Positions 1 through 11,186 of a DNA stretch of 64,000 nt are shown in pieces (the stretch's first letter is position 1; each line of letters opens with the position of its first letter). This DNA comes from Vespula vulgaris. Its lineage: Eukaryota; Arthropoda; Insecta; Hymenoptera; Vespidae. The notes below the pieces were generated by a model. It worked only from the letters and a program-made list of their open reading frames with translations. It searched no databases and was not told the DNA's origin. A program made the translations under genes and the position numbers. The stretch covers positions 1,303,501 to 1,367,500 of the forward strand of contig NC_066589.1 in assembly GCF_905475345.1 (NCBI RefSeq), written 5' to 3'.

Positions 1-297
1 TTGCACTTTATATTTATCGTAATTTATATTTACTCTTTATATTTTCCAGAAATTATTTTATAAATAATGAATATTTATGTATCATTAAATATATATTATA
101 ATATTCTTTGTTCGAGTATTCTTCTTTGGAGAAAACGAAAGGATTCTTATTAGAGTAAAAATTAAATCCTTAAAAGTACACTTTATATTTATCGTAATTT
201 ATATTTATTCTTCATATCTCTAAGAAATTATTCCATAGTTAATGAAATTAAACTTATATATCGTTAAATATACAACGAATATTATATGATTTGTTTT
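1..297. repeat. Tandem duplication, ~175-bp period, at left window edge
   Basis: Two diverged copies lie head to tail, 1 to about 120 and 176 to about 297. Both contain CTTTATATTTATCGTAATTT (first at 6, second at 181), then a diverged AAATTATT segment and a (G/A)TTAAATAT segment. The window starts inside the first copy, so more units may lie to the left. No open frame of note. Confidence 0.75.
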
Positions 298-2226
298 TTA
301 ACATATATATCGCGAAATTAAAATAAGAATACGATTGTATATTTAATTGAAATAATGAAAGAAGGAAACAGAGAGAGAACAATACGTTTAATATTACATA
401 ATATCGATATAATCGATGGATCGAACATTTTATCAATATTTTCTAAATATTTTCCAATGTAAGAATAGCGATTATTCTCTCTCTTTCTCTCTCACTTTCT
501 CTTTTTCTCTTTTACTATTTCGCAGAAAGCTAGGACAAATTAAATATTAGTCACGAAATTCGAAACGATTTATAGGCAAGATAAGAATTCCAAAAATTTG
601 ACAATAATTTTGAGATAATCCAACTCATTATTATTTTAGGAAAATCCGGACTTACGACGAGGTTAACGCGCAAAGTATTTATTTTTTGCAATACGCGCAA
701 GTACATACATATGCATATGTATCTATGTAGCTGTCGTCGAGAACTGTTCGTCATTCTACCGTGAGATAATTTCAAGCTCTTCCAATTCGAATGCTATTTC
801 TCGTTCCACGTTAAAATCTTTTTTCTCCTCTTCTCATCATAATTTTCTCTATTCCCAGCACATATCTATCCCGAATGTTTTATTTTGTTCAGATTTTCGT
901 CTCAATAAAAATTTCAATGTTAAAATCACTTTTATCGTAGACGAGAAACAATTAATTTCTTCGTTATCTTTTTCCTTTTTTTTCTCTCTCTCTCTCTTCT
1001 CTTTCGAACAACAATGGAGGCGATAGCAATGCGTCGTGCAAAAAACACGTTTTTTATTATATTTCATTTATAAAACGTTAAACTAAAAACGTGGAAGTAA
1101 AAAAATACGAATGTCACGAGCACGAAAGGTTTCAAGAAATTTTCAAGACAATTTTTTGATTATTTAATCTTTCATTTGCTTAACGCCATATTTCCTCCCT
1201 TCGTGTCCCCAAGGACGTACTGCGTTCGAGGGTGCAAAGGATGCTGGTGTTGATGATACTCCGGGAGATAACCTTTAGGTTCGAAGGACCGAAAAGTTAA
1301 GTACATAATTACCACGGAATGACGAAGCATTTGCCTGGTTAGCAGACTCGAAAAATTCGCTGACTGTAACTCCTATTAACCTCATATTTCTTTTTCTTTT
1401 CTTTTTTTTTTTTAGAGTCAATCGAGATCACCCATCCAAACGTATTTAAACGTATGAAAAAATATTTCGTTGAGGAAAAATTATTCGAAACGATGTAATA
1501 TGACGATTTTCATCGCGTGCAAAAATATAAAATATATTTTTAAACGATATTACATAAAATAGAGTTACACGATACATGAGATGTAACGTAACTGTCGACG
1601 AGTTCAACCTAGAAAAGTAATCGTGAAGTTGGTGAATTGACTATTAGATCCGAATTAAAATCTAACTGAATTGGGAAATATAGGATCGAGGAGGGGAATG
1701 GGGTCGAAGGTTTCGTAGTAATTGACGAAAGAAAAAAAGAGCTAAAAGACAGTTTCTAATCCTCTGCTGTTCAATTCCATCAGCTCTTTCCCCTCTCCAT
1801 CCCACTCCACCCCCAATTCTCCCTCTTTCGTTTCTCCCACCCCTTCCTACTTCTCGTTCGTTTATCGCCAAGTCGTATACTCTCTCGAGAATAAGCACGT
1901 CGATCAAACGTCTAGTTATCGGAGCACTCAGCCTTCCTATATTGTGTATTATTTTCCAAGCTACTTTAACTTTAATAAAGATGAATAAAATAAGATGATG
2001 TATTCGAATTGTTTCGCTCACGTATATACTTTAAAACATTTTTAACGAAAAGAAAATAAGTAGGAATGAATTTATTCGTTGTATTGATCCGACGTTTTAA
2101 ATTTGTTAATGTTTCGATTATTATTATTTTTAATAAAAACGTTTCGTTATTAGAAAGAATAAAATTGATGTAATTAATAGAACGTAAATTATATATATTA
2201 ATAAATTATATTATATTAATAGAACG

Positions 2227-2232
<6 letters not shown>
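298..2232. other. AT-rich non-coding spacer
   Basis: No convincing gene. It holds short CT-rich tracts near 474-514 and 966-1004 and a T-rich run near 1395-1413. Positions 1190-1375 are richer in GC and CpG and nearly free of simple repeats, so they could be constrained sequence. The open frames at 849-1067 and 1662-2021 (minus) lack any recognisable domain. Confidence 0.6.
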
Positions 2233-2264
<32 letters not shown>

Positions 2265-2273
2265 TTTCTTTCT
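2233..2273 (+). repeat. (TC)n microsatellite
   Basis: About 13 perfect TC units followed by a CT/T-rich tail; pure pyrimidine throughout. Confidence 0.95.
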
Positions 2274-3184
2274 GGATTTAGTTCATATTATATTTCTCTT
2301 TTCGGTTTATCGATTATAGAAGCTTTGAAACGTTTTCGTATATGCGATTAGTAGAAAGAGATAGAGAGATAGAGGAGAAGAGCAAAGATAAACCGTCATG
2401 ATGGGTTCCACTAATCAACGTTAATTAACAATCGCTTCACTCTAACCGAAGGGACGATGGTTTATTTACGAATGAGCGAACACACAGATTCTAAATGTGG
2501 CCCATGATTCGGCGATAATTAGTTTCGATTGTTTCCTTCGAGTCAATCAGTATCAAGTAAACATAGCACGTTTCTACAGTCGATATTCGAAATAGCTAGA
2601 CTTAACAAAACGTCTTACTAAGATAGATTTTATTTCATCCGCGAATTATAGAATAATATCAGAAAGTATATAACTTCTTTTATAAGACAAAATCATCAAA
2701 TTTCCTTTCTAATATTTTCGAGCACGTTTTTCGTGCAACGCGATAAAGATTATCATTCAAAATTCAAAGTTACAAGATCGAAATTATTGGCATATCTATC
2801 GATATTGTATAACCAACGTAAGTACATTATCACACTCTATCCATAATTTAAATCCATAAAGAGAAACGATGTGTTTGTAATTGGAAAAAGAAGAAAGAGA
2901 GAAAAAGAAAAGATTGGATTATTGTAGAATTCTCGTGAGACGATAATAAAAAGAACGTACTCCCATCCGAGCTTTCTTGAAATTTGAAGCGTTTTGATAT
3001 TTCAATATACTACCATACCTTGTTATTACCACTACCACTATTATTATTACTAAGACTACAACAACCACTACTAAAGGGTGATGATAAATGGCGTATAAAA
3101 TGATACTTGCACGTTCATACACAGTTTCTTTTCTAATGCATTTTATAACAGGACTCTGTGCTCTTTTCATCCGTTCATGAATAC
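2274..3184. other. Spacer with homeodomain-site-like cluster
   Basis: No gene seen. Positions 2396-2580 are repeat-poor and contain several TAAT/ATTA cores (CACTAATCAACG, GTTAATTAAC, ATAATTAG). That is a composition often found in insect enhancers, but such cores are common by chance in AT-rich DNA. A loose array of CCACTA/TTATTA triplets lies at 3025-3075. Confidence 0.4.
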
Positions 3185-3233
3185 GAAAGAGAAGAAGAGA
3201 AAGAGAGAGAGAGAGAGAGAAAAAGATAGATAA

Positions 3234-3271
<38 letters not shown>
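3185..3271 (-). repeat. Compound (GA)n/(GATA)n microsatellite
   Basis: Purine-rich on plus, with two (GA) runs separated by AAAAGATAGATAAAGATAGA. On the minus strand it yields an artefactual SLSLS-rich open frame (2919-3380). Confidence 0.93.
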
Positions 3272-3276
<5 letters not shown>

Positions 3277-3504
3277 CAAGAGATAGGAAGGGTTAGTTTC
3301 CTCTCCTCCAAGCTCGTCGTGTTCTCTCCTTCTCTAATTCGCTCTTTCGCCGAGCGGACAGTACAGAGACCGAAGTTCAATTAAGCTCTTACCCATTAAA
3401 AATTTACAACTTGGAATCTCATAATACGCAGATGAGCTTGCCACCAGACTGCTACTTTATGCGGTAGCTCGAAAAAGGGGTTGGGAAAACGGATGATAGA
3501 ACAT

Positions 3505-3655
3505 AAGAGAGAGAAGGAGTGAGAGAGAGAACGAGAGAGAATGATATAGACAGAGAGATATATAGATAGAGAGAAAGAGAGAATCGTAATCGTACACTCG
3601 ATGATACCGGTACACATAGACACATAGATGTAGAGATAGATATAGAGAGATAGAA
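3505..3655 (-). repeat. Interrupted (GA)n and (GATA)n-like tract
   Basis: GA-rich sequence interrupted by AACG, ATGATATAGACA and GATA units. It opens three overlapping minus-strand frames rich in S, L and Y, a sign that none is coding. Confidence 0.85.
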
Positions 3656-3799
3656 TATGAGCTTGTAACGTTGCAGTAGCTCACACATGTGTTTCAATGT
3701 AACGAGGATCCAAAATTACGCGTTGTCAAGGGTCCTTTGATGTGATTTCAACCTTTGTACTATGCTAAGAACGAAATCCTGATATATACGTGCCAGTTC

Positions 3800-3807
<8 letters not shown>

Positions 3808-3866
<59 letters not shown>
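3808..3866. repeat. (TA)n microsatellite, 59 bp
   Basis: Uninterrupted TA alternation, then CGAATATATATATATG and a short (TATG)n run to about 3895. Likely polymorphic in length. Confidence 0.97.
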
Positions 3867-3869
<3 letters not shown>

Positions 3870-3895
3870 ATATATATATATGTATGTATGTATGT

Positions 3896-4584
3896 GTTAT
3901 TTAGTACGGTTTGTACGTGCGCATCAATCGTGTTTCCGCAAATGAGCGTGCGGAATTAGAACGTACGTTTAGGCTAATTTATATAGGAGAAAATTGCTTT
4001 CAGAGAAACGTTTCGAGATAATGATTTCTATTGGTTAGATTCATGAATCTTGATTCGCTTTATTTCAATAGATATTCTTTACTTACAATAATATAGCACT
4101 TGTGAATAAATCAAATAACTATGACAAGATTGTACAACTATAGATTATAATTGTGTGATTATCGTATTTATTAATGGGACAAGAATGAAACGTAATTCTT
4201 TGTTCATCGAGGATATATTTCTATGCGAGAATTTTATTTCCTTCTTTACGATGTTTAGAATTTCAAAATAAAAAGAGAAAGGAAGAAAAGAAAAATAGAA
4301 GAGAGAAAGAAAGAAAAAGGAAATGCAATCCTTTTTTCTCTTTCATTTTCTTTCTTTTTTTTCTTTTTTTTTTTCTCGTACATTAACATTTTTCTTCTTA
4401 TCCTCGCGGCTTATTTTATTTCTCGCTGGTGTTATTTTCGATTGGAAAATGTTTCTCGGTTTGTTAGTTGCTTTTTCATTTTTCGTTTTTTCTCGACGAT
4501 GCGACAAACTCTCCCTCTCGTGAGTTGAGAGAAAAGGGAGACGGTGAATCCGGAATGTTGTTCGGTTAGAAAGAAAAAGTAGAT

Positions 4585-4587
<3 letters not shown>
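3896..4587. other. AT-rich spacer with T/C- and A/G-rich tracts
   Basis: No gene seen. An A/G-rich stretch at 4270-4322 is followed by a T/C-rich stretch at 4329-4377. The plus-strand frame 4323-4523 (MQSFFLFHF...) is driven by the T-rich run. Confidence 0.6.
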
Positions 4588-4630
<43 letters not shown>

Positions 4631-4639
4631 GAGAGAGAA
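4588..4639. repeat. (GA)n microsatellite
   Basis: Perfect GA from 4588 to about 4622, then imperfect GA; pure purine on plus. Confidence 0.95.
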
Positions 4640-5356
4640 GGGACAAAATAGTAGGTCTCTCTAAAAAAGAGATTTAATTACTCGACTCCGAACGCTTCGA
4701 AGTAACGCAGGCAAATCCAACGTTCGCTTTTTTAGAAATTACATTAATAGGTTCTACGTGTTTACTAATGCTCGTACTTTAACGTTCGTTAACGTAGCAT
4801 TTCCTCGCGATGTAATTCGTTTGCTTGGATATCAACGGTATGGTGTTTACTACAGGGATTATCAAACATCGACGTGGGTTTCATCGTTGATTTAGATTCT
4901 ATAATAATTTTGTAGACTTCATACTCGTCGGATTTTACTGATGCTCGCTCGTTCCGTAAAGTTAAATATTTTCTTATTAATTAATTACATTTATTAATAA
5001 ATCGTATCACTAATAGATATAATCATTATTTCCGGATTGTTGTTTTTTATTTTTTGTTCTTCTTTTTTCCTTTTCTTTCTTTTTTTCTTCAGTATCTCAT
5101 CGTTCAACGATCATGTAATATATCTTCGTAATTTATGAATTAACAATATGTTAAGTTTTAATGACTCATTTGTATATTGAAAATGTATTTATACCATAAT
5201 AGATATTTTGTAAAATAATACTATGACCTTAGAACAAAGTCATCTTATTTTTTCTTTAAAACGTATACATACATATGCATATATACGACACACACGTGTT
5301 TATGTGACCGGACGCGATGTGTTTACGTTATGTCTACGCATTGTAGCTTTCTTTCA
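4640..5356. other. AT-rich spacer
   Basis: No gene seen. Scattered TTAATTAATTA cores near 4977 and a T-rich run near 5041-5090. A short purine/pyrimidine alternation (ACATATGCATATATACG) lies near 5270. Confidence 0.6.
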
Positions 5357-5401
5357 CTCTCTCTCTCTCTCTCTCTCTCTCTTCCTCCCTCTTTTTTCTC
5401 T
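5357..5401 (+). repeat. (CT)n microsatellite
   Basis: About 13 CT units followed by CT/T-rich sequence, immediately left of the large tandem array. Confidence 0.93.
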
Positions 5402-5404
5402 TTG

Positions 5405-7700
5405 CTTTTAAATATTATAACTAACGTTTCAAGGATGAGTAGTACGCTTTGTATACAATAACAACAATCGACTAAGAGGAGAGCTCTCAGTCAGTCTTAT
5501 TTCAACGGAGCTCCCGTCAAGATGTAAATTTTATTACATCTCCAAAGTATTAGAAACGAAAGGTATAGTAAATCAAATATAATATCTACTTTCGAATTTT
5601 AATCACGATAGTTATCTCTCGTATTAATTTCTGTTTTTAAAATATTAACTAACTTTTCAAGGATAATTTGTAATATGCTTTGTATACAATGAAATTAATC
5701 GACGAAGAGGAAAGCGTAAGAGTTCTTAATCAGCGTAAAATTCGTTTAATTACAGCTTCCGTAAAGATCTAAATTTTATTTCGTACATTTCCAAAGGATT
5801 AGAAACCAAATATAATATCTATGAATCAATTTTTAATTCCGATAGTTATCTGTCGTATTAATCTCTATTTAAAAAATTTTATAACTAACGCTTCAAGGAT
5901 AAAGCGTAGTACGCTTTCTATACAATAAAAAGAATCGAGCAAAAGAAAAACGTAAGAGTTCTTAATTAGTCTCGTTTAATTACGACTTTCGTAAAGATCT
6001 AAATTTTATTTCGTACATCTGCAAAGAATTAAAAACGAGATATAATAATTATTTTCGTATTCTAATCACGATAGCTATTTTTTTTTATTAATCTCTTTTA
6101 AAATACTACAACTAAGACTTCAATGATAAGACTTCAAGTACGCTTTATGTACAACGAAAACAATGTACGAAGAGGAGAGCGTGAGAGTTCTTAATTAGTC
6201 TCGTTTAATTACAGCTTTCGTAAAGATCTAAATTTTATTTCGTACATCTTCAAAGAATTAAAAGCGAAATATAATAATTATTTCCGACTTCTAATCACGA
6301 TAGCTATTTTTTTTTTTATTAATTTCTTTTAAAATACTACAAATAAGGCTTCAAGGATAACGCGTAGTATGCTTTGTATACAACGAAATCGATCGACGAA
6401 GAAAAAAGCGTGAGAGTTCTTAATCAATCTCGTTTAATTACAACTTTCGTAGAGATCTAAATTTTATTTCGTACATCTTCAAGGAATTAAAAACGAAATA
6501 TAATAATTATTTAGTATTTTAATCACGATAGCTATTTTTTTTTTATTAATTTCTCTTAAAATACTACAAATAAGGCTTCAAGGATAACGCATAGTACGCT
6601 TTACATATAACGAAAACAATGGACGAAGAGAAAAGCGTGAGAGTTCTTAATTAGTCTCGTTTAATTATTGCTCTCGTAAAGATCTAAATTTTATTTAGTA
6701 ATACATTACGTTATATTAAAATACATCTTTGAAGGATTAGAAACGAAATATAATATCTACGAATCAATCTCTTATTCCGATAGTTATCTCTCGCATTAAT
6801 CTCTGTTTTCAAAATATTACGGCTAACGCTTCAAGGATAACGCATAGGACGCTTTGTATACAACGAAAACAATCGAGTAAGAGAAGAGCTCTTAGTCAGT
6901 CTTATTTCAACAGTGCTCCCGTAAAGATTTAAATTTTACTTCGTACATCTCCAAAGGATTAGAAACGAAAGGTACAGTAAACGAAATATAATATCTACTT
7001 TCGAATTTTAATCGCGGCAGCTACTTTTTTTATTAATCTCTTGTAAAATACTACAAATAAGGTTTCAAGGATAAGGCGTAGTACACTTTCTATACAATAA
7101 AAAGAATCGAGCAAAAGAAAAACGTAAGAGTTCTTAATTAGTCTCGTTTAATTACGACTTTCGTAAAGATCTAAATTTTATTTCGTACATGTGCAAAGAA
7201 TTAAAAACAAGATATAATAATTATTTTCGTATTCTAATCACGACAGCTATTTTTTTTTATTAATCTCTTTTAAAATACTACAACTAAGGCTTCAAGGATA
7301 AAACTAGGTACGCTTTGTATACAACGAAAACAATGGACGAAGAGGAAAGCGTGAGAGTTTTTAATCAACTTCGTTTAATTACGTTATTTATAATTACGTT
7401 ATTAGATATAGCGAACGAAATATAATATCTACGAATCAATCTCTAATTCCGATAGTTATCTTTTGTATTAATCTCTGTTTTGAAAATATTACAACTAACG
7501 CTTCAAGGATAACTCGTAGCACGCTTTGTTTACAAGAAAAACAATCGATTCAGAGAAAAACATGAGAGTCTTCAATCTCTCGCATTTAATTACAACTCTC
7601 GTTTAAGATCTAAATTTTACTTAGAATATCTTCGAAATATAATATCTATATACTTTCGAATTCCAATCACTATAACTATCTCTTCTAAATTATAACAAAT
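5405..7700 (+). repeat. Minisatellite array, ~10 units of ~230 bp with higher-order structure
   Basis: A shared core TTCAAGGATAA-like motif begins at 5428, 5656, 5892, 6119, 6350, 6577, 6830, 7064, 7291 and 7502, giving spacings of 228, 236, 227, 231, 227, 253, 234, 227 and 211 bp. Each unit then has a TACGCTTTGTATACAACGAA-like segment, a GTGAGAGTTCTTAATC-like segment, CGTAAAGATCTAAATTTTA, a GAAATATAATA segment and ATCACGATAGCTATTT or a variant. Units 3 (5892) and 8 (7064) are almost identical and both 227 bp long. Units 4 and 9 match next best, also offset by 1,172 bp. Units 1 and 7 share a distinctive AGCTC...CAGTCAGTC...GCTCCCGT variant. This suggests a secondary duplication of about five units, or unequal exchange. 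No unit encodes a protein. It lies between a (CT)n and an AT-rich spacer. Confidence 0.93.
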
Positions 7701-8016
7701 GCGAATTAAATACTTGTATTACTTTTGTATTATATTTTACTATTTCGTTAGATTGTATTCGAAGTTAATGAAAACTTTGTAGAGTTCGAATGACGGACAT
7801 AATCGAGGATACGGATTCCGAGAAATCCGTAAGGTTGGACACGTGATATGTAAGTCGTGTTGGACTAATCATTTGTTTAGGATAACGTTGTTGTCTATGG
7901 GACATAAGACCGACCTACCCTCTCTCTTCCTTTGGCTTAACGATACCTGAGAGAAGGCAAGCACAGTAAACGCGTAGATACTTTTCTGTGTGAGACTACG
8001 TTATTACAGTTTTGTT

Positions 8017-8018
<2 letters not shown>
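7701..8018. other. Spacer right of the minisatellite
   Basis: The first ~60 bp retain weak similarity to the array (CTAAATTATAACAAATGCG). Positions 7790-7975 are GC/CpG-richer single-copy sequence, with GTAAGT at 7851 and no open frame worth naming. Confidence 0.5.

Positions 8019-8063
<45 letters not shown>
8019..8063. repeat. (AT)n microsatellite, 45 bp
   Basis: Perfect AT alternation. Confidence 0.96.
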
Positions 8064-8064
<1 letters not shown>

Positions 8065-8460
8065 TTATGTGTTAACATAGATAAATACACACACACATAG
8101 AATATCATGATAAGAGTAGAGACTCTCAAGTAACAGTCGTAAAAGACCAGCACGCAACTCGGACTTCTGTCCTTCACATAAAGAACGCCCTGCTCGAGGA
8201 GATCGCTACAAGTTAAGGGTGTTAAAGGGTGTCTCGTTCGGTAAAGGTGGTGTTCAGTGTACCCTTAGGTGTTGTTCACTGGGTGGTGGTAACCCTTTTG
8301 GAGTAATAATCGTGAACGATACCCCTGAGAGATGTCAGAAACGAAAGTCTGTATTAGAACGAATGGTAATAATGTTAGAGCTAGAGGTGCATACTAACAA
8401 TGTTTATAACCAGGAACCATAACTTATTATCCTATCTCTCGATGGACTCCTTTTTTCTTG
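8064..8460 (+). other. GC-richer single-copy block with short open frame
   Basis: Repeat-free and distinctly richer in G than its surroundings from about 8105. It contains imperfect direct repeats (AGGGTGTT twice near 8216-8235; GGTGGTGTTCAGTG and GGTGTTGTTCACTG near 8245-8280). An open frame at 8219-8422 (67 codons, ends NNVYNQEP) begins at GTG, not ATG, and matches no family I know. It could be a non-coding exon, a regulatory element or chance. Confidence 0.35.
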
Positions 8461-9810
8461 TATTCGTTGTTATTTTATTCAGAACTTTCGGAAAAGTGAA
8501 TTTTTTTTATCATCCCTAAGGATTTTCACTTTTTTTCTTTTCTTTCCTTTTTTGATACAGTATAGGAAAGGTTTACGATGAGATTCTTCGTTTTGTTTTA
8601 AAATATTAATTTATTAAATACGTATTGTGTTTGTATGTATGTATATATGCGTGAGAAAGAGATTATTTCTATGTTCGACTGAGAGTTTGGATTTATCGTA
8701 AATCATTCTTGAAATATCTTTAAGTGAAACTCTTTTAATACGTTAACTATATTTCATTTTGCAGACTCTATGTAAAAAAGTTTTTCTATTTAAAATAATA
8801 CTTTGATGACATTTATAAAAGATTCTTAAATATTTATTCGTAATCTTATTATTTGTTCGAGTTAGTTTTGAATGTTGTTAAATTTTTGGACGTTTAATCT
8901 ATTTGATTTAATATTATTAATAACTATAATGAAAATATATTTCGAAATTCTTTTCTTGATAGAAACTGTTAAATTCTTATAATTTTAAGATGAAAGAAAC
9001 GAATATATGACTTTTAGTATTTGTTTATTAGTTTTTAATTTTTTGCGAATATAAATATAAATAATGTAGTTATAGTTAAAATAATAATAAAATAATTTTG
9101 TATGGATACTTTAGACAAACTATATAAAAGACAATAAACATGATCAACTATGATTCAATACACTTTATACTCAGGTATCGTGGCAACGTAATATGTAGAA
9201 ATCCTAATTTCATAAGACATTCATAAAATTATCCTTATATCATTAACGAATTATATATCTCATGATCAAGAATTAACATTGAGTTTTGAACTTAACATTC
9301 ATTTTCTTCAGGCTGATATCAAACGAAAAATTGTATCATTTGTGATCATTGTCAAATCAAAAAGATTTTCATTGTGATGATCGTTGTAATCTAACTATAC
9401 TTTTATAATCGGAAACGACCATAAATATGAATAATATTGGAGAAATGAGAAAGGTATAACGGTTTATATCCGATAAAATTATTCATGACGGCTTTACGAA
9501 TTCTCTCGCGTTAAATTGATTTGCTACATGATCCTTCTTCATCTGCGAATCCGACAGACTATATTACAAACTACGGACGGAAATATATTACTTAGGTAAA
9601 GTTCAACGAACCTTACGTATGTATAATACAAAATTGATATGATTATTCTAGATTTAGTTTGACAGTTAATAGTAAATTAGTTAGATCATGTATAAAAATT
9701 CTATATATATAGAAATAATAATCAGTTAGTAGTTAGGTTATATAAAATTTCTATTAATACGAATTATTATTACATTTACATGGTATAGATCGGAATATAC
9801 ATTGTCTTTG
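8461..9810. other. AT-rich spacer
   Basis: No gene seen. Mostly A/T with dispersed TATAT runs. A weak local repetition lies at 9665-9760, where GTTAGATCATGTATAAAAAT resembles GTTAGGTTATATAAAATTTC. Confidence 0.6.
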
Positions 9811-9838
9811 AATAAAATAAAATAAAATAAAATAAAAT
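9811..9838 (+). repeat. (AATAA)n pentanucleotide microsatellite
   Basis: Five to six perfect AATAA/AAAAT units. Confidence 0.93.
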
Positions 9839-10140
9839 TCTTTGGAGATTCGATATCTAAAAATTTGACTTCGTAAGCGAACTGTTCCTTTTATTTTGCG
9901 GATGACTGGGATAATAAGAAAGAGAAAGAGAAAGAGAGAAGAGATGTGCGAGAAGAAGGGTGCGTTCCATCGCGGCTCGAAAACCGTAAGGATGGACGGA
10001 ATTTAGATTGCTTATTAAACGACGAATAAATAACGGCAGCTGCATTGTCTTTTTTGAAAGTTAACTCATGATTTTATATAGTTTCATAGGTTTCAAATGG
10101 TTAGTTTGGTGTTCATGACTTTTTTTTATATACATTATTT
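9839..10140. other. Spacer with short GA-rich tract
   Basis: Positions 9917-9943 are GA-rich. Positions 9955-10045 are CpG-richer single-copy DNA. The minus-strand frame 9857-10045 contains an SLSLS run from the GA tract and is not credible. Confidence 0.5.
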
Positions 10141-10170
10141 CTCTCTCTCTCTCTCTCTCTTTCTTTTTCT
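10141..10170 (+). repeat. (CT)n microsatellite
   Basis: Ten CT units plus a CT/T-rich tail. Confidence 0.93.
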
Positions 10171-10880
10171 CTTTGTTGTTTTTTAAGAAACTTTTTTGTC
10201 TTTTTTTTTCTATAGATATTACTCATTGTTTTCGGTGATAATTAAAATGGTCGTTTGGAAATGTTAGTATTATTCGTTACATTGCAATGTGTAAGTGAAT
10301 AACTCGTTCTAGCGACAAACATGGTGCTCGAATAATCGATAATAATGACTGTCTATAATAAATAACAATCACGATGGTAATAATAACGGAACGAGGGGAA
10401 TATCGAGACAGAGTAATTGTCCGAAATATAATTTTATAGTCGTTTCTCGTCAAATCACAAAGGAATTCTATAACGTTCGTTGGAATTGTCGTTATTTTTC
10501 TTGAAATATTTGTTAGCAATTGCAAATAGAAATTTGGAACTTTTGAAATAATAATATCCAATGTAATGATCGTTTCATACGTAAATATTTTTCCTCATTT
10601 TTCATTATTCATTCTATTCCCTCCATTATTGAAATTTTAAATAATAGATTTATTCATTCTATATACGATTTGATGCTATTCGTTTTATCAAATTGCAAGT
10701 AGCTTTATAGTAGCATGTTTTACATCGAACCTGGAACTACATCGTCAGACTTTGTTCGATGATAAGAGCACAAGCTACCAAGTCCAGTTTTCTCGGTTAA
10801 ACGCGTCCATGAAAAATAATTTCAAGCATACGGCTAAACTGCGCTTTAATTTGAAAAGCTCAGACGAGACTCTCGTTTCG
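10171..10880. other. AT-rich single-copy spacer
   Basis: Nothing recognisable. The minus-strand frame 10277-10561 (94 codons) is low-complexity-free but has no recognisable motif and is rich in I, T and Y, as expected for AT-rich DNA. Confidence 0.5.
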
Positions 10881-10929
10881 CTCTTTCTTCCTCCCTCTCT
10901 CTCTCTCTCTCTCTCTCTCCTCTCCTCTT

Positions 10930-11014
<85 letters not shown>
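10881..11014 (+). repeat. 134-nt pure pyrimidine (CT)n tract
   Basis: No purine on the plus strand from 10881 to 11014. It is mostly (CT)n, with the last ~65 bp close to perfect. Such mirror-repeat homopurine/homopyrimidine DNA can adopt triplex (H-DNA) structure. It opens SLSLS (plus) and RERER (minus) frames. Confidence 0.97.
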
Positions 11015-11016
<2 letters not shown>

Positions 11017-11091
11017 CTGCACACTTTCTCGTTACAAAGAAACCGAAACGGGCTTTGTTACTTCGCGTCCGTACTAACACCAGTCGACGAC

Positions 11092-11149
11092 GATAGAGAA
11101 AAAGAGATAGAGAAAAAGAGAGAGAGAGATAGAGAGATAGATAGAAAGA

Positions 11150-11182
<33 letters not shown>
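11092..11182 (-). repeat. (GA)n/(GATA)n tract facing the pyrimidine tract
   Basis: GA-rich on plus with a few GATA units, ending in about 13 perfect GA units. It lies 77 bp right of the CT tract, so the two form a long imperfect inverted repeat around a CpG-rich spacer (11015-11091). Confidence 0.93.

Positions 11183-11186
<4 letters not shown>

Noticed and set aside
1278..1290. GGTTCGAA, a tRNA B-box-like motif (also near 44283 and 47502)
   Set aside because: No matching A box at the right distance and no cloverleaf can be drawn at any of the three sites.
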